Positions 6,186 through 10,104 of a DNA stretch of 10,104 nucleotides are shown here, in pieces; position 1 is the stretch's first letter; each line of letters opens with the position of its first letter. Below the pieces are notes generated by a model that was given only the letters and a program-made list of their open reading frames with translations, was not told the origin of the DNA and ran no database searches. Both the position numbers and the translations under genes were made by a program. The DNA comes from an uncultured Clostridia bacterium (lineage in GTDB: Bacteria; Bacillota; Clostridia; Oscillospirales; Oscillospiraceae), in contig CAMEWZ010000057.1 of assembly GCA_945946745.1 (NCBI GenBank), forward strand, positions 1-10,104. The letters are read 5' to 3'.

Positions 6186-6584
6186 ATGCAGATCGAATTG
6201 ACCAACAAGGAATTCCGCCGCTTGCTGGATCTGGTGTACATCGGAAACTGGGTGCTCAATTCCACCCGGGGAGATGACCGTTTCCAGGAATACGACGACC
6301 TGGAAAGCAAGATCTTCGCCCTCTCCCCCGCCCTGTCGGAGCCTTGGAACGGAACCGTCGTTCCCTCCCGGGCCTACACCGAGGGCGGCATCCACGAAGC
6401 CATTGCCTATTACGAGGATAACATTTTTTATGAGATCCTGGCAGAGGAATTGTCCCGCCGGGATATGGATTATCCGGAGATCACCGATGACAATTATGAC
6501 GAGATCGTAGGCCGGATGGATCGGTACATGTCCGAATTTGAAATGTCCGGCGTAGATCATCTGGTATTGGAAGACGGGGAGTGA
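6186..6584 (+). CDS. Small acidic protein of unknown function
   Basis: A 132-residue protein that I cannot assign to a named family, although the opening ELTNKEFRRLLDLVYIGNWVLN is familiar from uncharacterised proteins of Clostridia. It is real: it has an extended -10 promoter, a perfect AAGGAGG six bases before its ATG, and its own terminator. It is strongly acidic, with about 31 Asp/Glu against 11 Lys/Arg. The middle is IFALSPALSEPWNGTVVPSRAYTEGG and the C-terminal half is helical in appearance (HEAIAYYEDNIFYEILAEELSRRDM, then DDNYDEIVGRMDRYMSEFEMSG). There is no signal peptide, membrane segment, Cys cluster or nucleotide-binding motif. It is divergent from ddl and convergent with murC, and its stop codon directly touches that of murC. 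A role linked to wall synthesis is possible only by position. Confidence 0.85.
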   Translation: MQIELTNKEFRRLLDLVYIGNWVLNSTRGDDRFQEYDDLESKIFALSPALSEPWNGTVVPSRAYTEGGIHEAIAYYEDNIFYEILAEELSRRDMDYPEITDDNYDEIVGRMDRYMSEFEMSGVDHLVLEDGE

Positions 6585-6607
6585 TTACAGCTCCCCGTTT
6601 TCGTTTA
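6574..6607 (+). terminator. Terminator hairpin spanning two convergent stop codons
   Basis: ACGGGGAG (6574-6581) pairs with CTCCCCGT (6591-6598) around a nine-base loop, followed by TTTTCGTTT. The left arm is the last codons of the small acidic protein, the loop holds both stop codons (TGA 6582-6584 on plus, TAA 6587-6585 on minus), and the right arm encodes the end of MurC. The T-tract exists only in the plus direction, so it should terminate the acidic-protein transcript; on the minus strand the stem is followed by CTTCC, so murC termination is unclear. Confidence 0.75.
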
Positions 6608-7958
6608 GCAATGCCTCCCCGGCCCGGAAAATATCGCCCGCGCCCATGGTGATGACGACATCTCCCTCCCGGACGTTCTGGCGCAGGTACTCCGTCACCT
6701 CCGGCAGCGTCTCGCAATAGATCGCGCCGGGAATCTGCTCAGCCAGGTCGGCGGAGGAGATGCCGATGGAATTGCGCTCCCGGGCGGCATAGATCTCCGC
6801 CAGCACCACCACATCCGGTTCCTTCAACTCCCGAACAAAGTCGTCAAACAGTGCCTTGGTGCGGCTGTAGGTGTGGGGCTGGAAGGCCAACACGATCCGG
6901 CGGCCCGCCATGGCGGAGCGCACCGCGCTGATGGTAGCCGCCACCTCGTCCGGGTGGTGGGCGTAATCGTCATACACATCCACGCCGTGGAAATTCCCCT
7001 TAAACTCCAAGCGCCGTCCCGCGCCATGGAAGGATTCCAGACCCCGGGCCACAGCCTCGCCGGGAATTTTCATCATCCAGGACGCAGCGGCCGCCGCCAG
7101 GGCGTTGAGGGCATTGTGCCTGCCCAGAACGCCCATGTCCAGATGGCAATAGAATTCCCCATCGCAGATCACGTCAAAATGTTGCCAATCCGGGTGCATA
7201 TTCGCCGCATGGATGCGGTTTCCCTCTCCCAGGCCAAAGGAAACATAATCGATGCCCTCCATGGCCTTCACCGTGTGGGGATCATCTCCATTGGCAACCA
7301 CACCGTAGGTTGCCATAGACGCGAATTTGTGGAAGGATTTCTGAATATCCGCCAGATCCTTGAAATAATCCAGGTGATCCGCCTCCACATTCAGCACCAC
7401 CGCCAGGGTGGGGAAGAAATTTAGGAAGGAATCGCAGTATTCACAGCTTTCCAGCAGAATGGTGTCGCCGTGTCCCACCCGGTGTCCCGCGTGGAGCAGG
7501 GGCAGATATCCGCCGATCATCACCGTGGGATCCAGATCCGCCTCCATCAAGATGTGGGTCATCATGGACGTTGTGGTGGTCTTTCCGTGGGTTCCGGAAA
7601 TGCAAATGGCGTTTTTGTAGGACTTCATGATCTCGCCCCAGGCCTGGGCCCGCTCAAACACAGGAATGCCCGCAGCTCGGGCAGCGGCGATCTCCGGATT
7701 ATCATTGTGTGCGGCGGCGGTACGGATAATACAGTCCGCGCCTTCAATATTCTCGGCATGATGGCCGATGGCCACCGGAATGCCCTGGGCCTCCAGTTCC
7801 TGGGTAGATAGGGACGCGCTCATATCCGAGCCGGTGACGTACATCCCCATCCCCTTGAGAACCAATCCCAGGGGGCGCATGGACACGCCGCCAATGCCTA
7901 CCAGGTGTACATGACAGCCTGGCACCAAATATTGGGAAATCGTATTCTTCTTATACAT
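6585..7958 (-). CDS. murC: UDP-N-acetylmuramate--L-alanine ligase
   Basis: MurC is the cytoplasmic ATP-dependent ligase that adds L-Ala to UDP-MurNAc, the first amino acid of the peptidoglycan stem peptide. With the start used here it has 457 residues, normal for the family. Visible parts: N-terminal UDP-binding motif VHLVGIGGVSMRPLG at 17-31; ATP P-loop GTHGKTTTT at 122-130; ESCEYCDSF at 170-178, the Firmicute form of the catalytic Glu motif; NVEADHLDYF at 190-199; GRHNALNALAA at 279-289; and the C-terminal domain with YDDYAHHPDE at 329-338 and FQPHTYSRT at 359-367. The start is Met at 7958, not the in-frame ATG at 8003: GGGGAG lies nine bases before 7958, and the upstream ATG overlaps the promoter -10 and cannot be in the transcript. 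It is a single-gene unit here, convergent with the small acidic protein. Confidence 0.96.
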   Translation of the reverse strand: MYKKNTISQYLVPGCHVHLVGIGGVSMRPLGLVLKGMGMYVTGSDMSASLSTQELEAQGIPVAIGHHAENIEGADCIIRTAAAHNDNPEIAAARAAGIPVFERAQAWGEIMKSYKNAICISGTHGKTTTTSMMTHILMEADLDPTVMIGGYLPLLHAGHRVGHGDTILLESCEYCDSFLNFFPTLAVVLNVEADHLDYFKDLADIQKSFHKFASMATYGVVANGDDPHTVKAMEGIDYVSFGLGEGNRIHAANMHPDWQHFDVICDGEFYCHLDMGVLGRHNALNALAAAAASWMMKIPGEAVARGLESFHGAGRRLEFKGNFHGVDVYDDYAHHPDEVAATISAVRSAMAGRRIVLAFQPHTYSRTKALFDDFVRELKEPDVVVLAEIYAARERNSIGISSADLAEQIPGAIYCETLPEVTEYLRQNVREGDVVITMGAGDIFRAGEALLNENGEL

Positions 7959-7967
7959 ATATGTCAG

Positions 7968-7973
7968 CTCCCC
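7968..7973 (-). promoter_or_regulatory. Ribosome binding site fixing the murC start
   Basis: GGGGAG on the minus strand lies nine bases before ATG 7958. No such site precedes the in-frame ATG at 8003, where the upstream sequence is AT-rich promoter DNA. Confidence 0.75.
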
Positions 7974-8001
7974 GCTGGTTAATGTTTGCATAGCGTATGA
8001 C

Positions 8002-8030
8002 ATTATACAACATTTTTAAAAAATTTACAA
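8002..8030 (-). promoter_or_regulatory. Sigma-A promoter of murC
   Basis: On the minus strand TTGTAA (8030-8025) and TATAAT (8007-8002) are separated by exactly 17 bases, with an AT-rich spacer. This is the best housekeeping promoter in the window. The start is predicted near 7995, giving a leader of about 37 bases. Between it and the terminator at 8166 lie about 130 bases in which I see no gene. Confidence 0.85.
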
Positions 8031-8149
8031 CAGCTAAATATTCTGGAAGCACACTTTTTCGGGACTTTTCCGGTTTTTTGTAGAATATGGCCAATTCTGC
8101 CGTCCATTCTCCCCCGGGGGCTACCATCCTGTTACAGTCTATGTCCCGG

Positions 8150-8195
8150 AACGGAAAATGCGAAACAAGGGGCTGCCTCGTGAGGCAGCCCCTTG
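8150..8195 (-). terminator. Rho-independent terminator of the esterase operon
   Basis: CAAGGGGCTGCCT (8166-8178) and AGGCAGCCCCTTG (8183-8195) form a perfect 13-base-pair stem with a four-base loop. On the minus strand it is followed by TTTCGCATTTTCC. It starts eight bases after the esterase stop codon. Confidence 0.88.
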
Positions 8196-8203
8196 CGCTA
8201 TGG

Positions 8204-9559
8204 TTATTCTCCTACCGCTTTGTTGGTCAGCATGGTTTTCGTCAGCTTCAGCAGATTGGCCCGGCCCATGTGGGTATCCTCCTCACCCAGCCGCAGTACC
8301 TTCCCCTGGCTCCGGGAGGCTGGCAGCCAGGCAGTCAGCCCCGCGCCGTTGGGATCGCCGTACTTACAGAAATTGGTCAGATAGTCCACCATCTGTCCGC
8401 TGAGGGCGTAATCCTTCTTGGTCATGGGACGCCAGCACTGGGGCAAGGTGCCAAACCAATACCACAGGTCACTGCTGTGCCAGGCGCCGCAGTCGTCTCC
8501 CGGCAGGCGGCGGTCAAAGAACCAGGCATAGCTGCTCTTTTCCTGGGCCGCGCACCAATCCTTGGCCATCTGGTAAATGATTGGCGGCATGATGTCCTCG
8601 CTGGTAGAGCCTGCCATATAGGGAATCGGCTTCTGCTTTTTCGCCTTCAGCAGCTCCACGCCGGTGCCCACCACGAACCGGCCATCCAGGCAGGGGAAAC
8701 AGCCGCCGCCCCGCATGGATTTTTTCAGATTTTGCCAGGTGTCAAATAGCTTCTCCACCGGCAGCTCCCGGAAGGAGGCCAAATCCAGGCATCCCGCGTG
8801 TTCCATAACCGAGTGCCAGAAGTCATAGCTGCCCTCCGGCGCGGCTGCGGACATGGCCCGGCTGACACCGCCGCCGCTGGACATAACCGCCTTGTGGAAC
8901 AGGCCATCCGTCAAGGGGCTGAGGCACTGCTGCTGGACGCTCATGGCGCCCGCACTCTGGCCCATGATGGTGACATTGTCCGGGTCACCGCCAAAGGCAG
9001 CGATATTTTCCTGCACCCATTCCAGGGCGGTCATCTGGTCATACAGGCCATAGTTCCCGGTGTACCCCGCCTCCTGCTTCAGCTCCGGCAGCGCCAGGAA
9101 ACCCAGCGGCCCTAAGCGGTAATTGAGGGTAACACCGATGACGCCCTTGGTGGGCCACACCGGGCAGTCAAAGTGCTTCTCATGGCCACAGCCACCCACA
9201 AAGCCGCCGCCGTGAATATACACCAGCACCGGCAGCTTGTCGCCGGGCTTGGCGTCATCTGGGGTAAATACGTTTAAAAACAGGCAGTCCTCGCTGTAGG
9301 TGAAGGTCTCGCCCCGGCGGAACTCATGGTAGTAAAACGCTTTTTCCGGCACGTCCTCCTCGTTATAGAAGGCCCGGGGCTGGTAGCAGCAGCTGCCGTA
9401 CTGGGTGGCGTCATAAATTCCCTCCCAGGAGGTGACCCGCTTGGGATATTCCCAGCGGCCGGCGGTGGCGTAGCGGATGCCCTTGTAGGCAGCCACGCCG
9501 GGAACCCGTCCGGCGCAGCCCTGCAATTCGCCGCAGGGGGTAATCACATGATAATCCAT
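8204..9559 (-). CDS. Type B carboxylesterase (alpha/beta-hydrolase, PnbA-like)
   Basis: A 451-residue serine hydrolase of the carboxylesterase type B family, expected to cleave esters; the substrate cannot be read from the sequence. The family signature SEDCLFLNVFTP is at 89-100, the oxyanion-hole HGGGF at 116-120, and NYRLGPLGFLA at 146-156. The nucleophile elbow is GQSAG at 200-204 (Ser202), preceded by the classic FGGDPDNVTIMG. The acid is probably Glu321 in GSTSEDI and the base His361 in AWHSSDLWYWFG, so the triad looks complete. There is no signal peptide, so it is probably cytoplasmic. It is shorter than many family members (about 490-550) and unusually Cys-rich, with about 15 Cys. The start is ATG 9559, chosen because GAGGAGG (9572-9566) lies six bases before it; the in-frame TTG at 9574 overlaps that site. 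It follows the upstream gene after 11 bases in an operon and ends at a strong terminator. Confidence 0.92.
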   Translation of the reverse strand: MDYHVITPCGELQGCAGRVPGVAAYKGIRYATAGRWEYPKRVTSWEGIYDATQYGSCCYQPRAFYNEEDVPEKAFYYHEFRRGETFTYSEDCLFLNVFTPDDAKPGDKLPVLVYIHGGGFVGGCGHEKHFDCPVWPTKGVIGVTLNYRLGPLGFLALPELKQEAGYTGNYGLYDQMTALEWVQENIAAFGGDPDNVTIMGQSAGAMSVQQQCLSPLTDGLFHKAVMSSGGGVSRAMSAAAPEGSYDFWHSVMEHAGCLDLASFRELPVEKLFDTWQNLKKSMRGGGCFPCLDGRFVVGTGVELLKAKKQKPIPYMAGSTSEDIMPPIIYQMAKDWCAAQEKSSYAWFFDRRLPGDDCGAWHSSDLWYWFGTLPQCWRPMTKKDYALSGQMVDYLTNFCKYGDPNGAGLTAWLPASRSQGKVLRLGEEDTHMGRANLLKLTKTMLTNKAVGE

Positions 9560-9565
9560 CGTTTT

Positions 9566-9572
9566 CCTCCTC
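9566..9572 (-). promoter_or_regulatory. Ribosome binding site fixing the esterase start
   Basis: GAGGAGG on the minus strand is six bases before ATG 9559 and overlaps the TGA stop (9573-9571) of the upstream gene, which favours translation of the two genes from one message. Confidence 0.8.
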
Positions 9573-10104
9573 AATGGTTCCGATTCCAGGCAGCGGGCAT
9601 CCAGGGATATTTTTCCTCGTTTTCCAGACCGTAGGCCTCCAGTTTCCGAAGCTGGTCAACCACATGGGGCATATCCATCCGCTCCACCATCTTGCAAATG
9701 TAGGACGCGCCCTTCTCCGCCATAGCATCCCGGGTGGCGATATCCGGAATATCCGGAGTCGCCATGTGGTCGCCGTTCTCTCCGAAGCAGTAACCCACAG
9801 CAGCGCTCTGATAGCCCAGACCAAACAGGTCGCTGAAGGGAGCGCAGGACTGGGGCTGCCGATGGCTGTAGCCCGTCACCAGCGGCACATCGTCGATGCG
9901 GTTCATCAGCTTGTAAGCGCCCACGGTGATGTCGTGGAAGGCGTTAAAATCCGCGAACAGATCCTTGTTCTTGCCGAACTGCATCATCATGTCCATATAC
10001 AGAATCGGCACGCCGGTCTCATCGTAGAAGTCCCGCACCATGGGGCAGATGGTCATATGGGCGGGGCCGTGGAAGCTGAGGTAGACCTGGCGCTTGAAGC
10101 CCAG
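9571..10104 (-). CDS. C-terminal part of a possible M28-like zinc peptidase (5' end outside window)
   Basis: The last 177 residues of a protein whose frame is open to the window edge; the Met at 10056 is internal, since in-frame coding sequence (VYLSFHGPAH) continues before it. I do not recognise it firmly. SDLFGLGYQSAAVG (fragment residues 91-104) and GENGDHMATPDIPDI (108-122), followed by a helix ending ICKMVERMD, resemble the end of M28-family zinc aminopeptidases, where an (S/T)Dh..F..G.P.v segment is followed by a zinc-ligand His in an HT..DTPD motif; here the candidate ligand is His113. The match is by eye and loose. FHGPAH (11-16) may be another site motif. No signal peptide can be judged. 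It is cotranscribed with the esterase 11 bases downstream, so the two may act on the same class of substrates. Other metal-dependent hydrolases remain possible. Confidence 0.4.
   Translation of the reverse strand: MGFKRQVYLSFHGPAHMTICPMVRDFYDETGVPILYMDMMMQFGKNKDLFADFNAFHDITVGAYKLMNRIDDVPLVTGYSHRQPQSCAPFSDLFGLGYQSAAVGYCFGENGDHMATPDIPDIATRDAMAEKGASYICKMVERMDMPHVVDQLRKLEAYGLENEEKYPWMPAAWNRNH

Noticed and set aside
7959..8003. Longer MurC with 15 extra N-terminal residues from ATG 8003
   Set aside because: That ATG overlaps the promoter -10, lies upstream of the predicted transcript start and has no ribosome binding site.
8111..8120. CCCCCGGGGG palindrome between the murC promoter and esterase terminator
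   Set aside because: Short, with no T-tract or nearby promoter on its correct side, and expected occasionally in GC-rich DNA; no function can be supported.
8087..8749. 220-codon plus-strand open frame
   Set aside because: It runs through the esterase terminator and antisense to the esterase, without a start site or recognisable domain.

Overview
The window looks like a piece of the chromosome of a low-motility Gram-positive Firmicute, most likely a gut-type Clostridia of the Oscillospiraceae/Ruminococcaceae kind. The reasons are the high-50s GC by eye, strong AAGGAGG-type ribosome binding sites, sigma-A-like promoters with extended -10 elements, a VanW-family protein with a Thr/Pro/Gln tail, a Firmicute-type MurC (ESCEYC motif instead of the enterobacterial EADESD form) and a DUF1934 protein. 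The lineage is inference; no rRNA or marker search was possible. I see no mobile element, phage gene, tRNA, rRNA or CRISPR array.

Layout from left to right. (1) 1-611 (+): the 3' end of mfd, the transcription-repair coupling factor. (2) 612-770: a promoter overlapped by a long imperfect inverted repeat, leading into 771-2810 (+), a membrane-anchored VanW-family envelope protein that ends at a strong perfect-palindrome terminator. (3) Convergent to it, 4466-2854 (-): an ECF sigma factor followed with a 4-base GTGA overlap by a one-span membrane protein that is probably its anti-sigma factor. (4) 6089-4597 (-): a two-gene operon, D-alanine--D-alanine ligase (ddl) coupled by ATGA to a DUF1934 (YwiB-like) protein, with its own terminator. 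(5) 6186-6584 (+): a small, very acidic protein of unknown function, divergent from ddl. (6) 7958-6585 (-): murC, with a near-consensus promoter; its stop codon directly abuts the stop of the small protein inside a shared hairpin. (7) 10104-8204 (-): an operon with the end of a gene resembling the C-terminus of M28-type zinc peptidases, then a complete type B carboxylesterase with its terminator.

How the genes fit together: MurC adds L-Ala to UDP-MurNAc and Ddl makes the D-Ala-D-Ala dipeptide, so two cytoplasmic steps of peptidoglycan precursor synthesis lie here in neighbouring but separate transcription units, beside a VanW-family envelope protein and an envelope-sensing type sigma/anti-sigma pair. 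This gives the window a cell-wall theme. It is not a vancomycin-resistance cluster: there is no VanH, VanX or VanRS, and the ligase carries the Tyr-containing loop of ordinary D-Ala-D-Ala ligases. The right-hand hydrolase operon looks unrelated and catabolic.

I did not find a clear undescribed system. The points most worth a second look are the inverted repeat on the VanW promoter, the sigma/anti-sigma pair next to cell-wall genes, the uncharacterised acidic protein locked between ddl and murC, and the cytoplasmic Cys-rich esterase paired with the peptidase-like gene.
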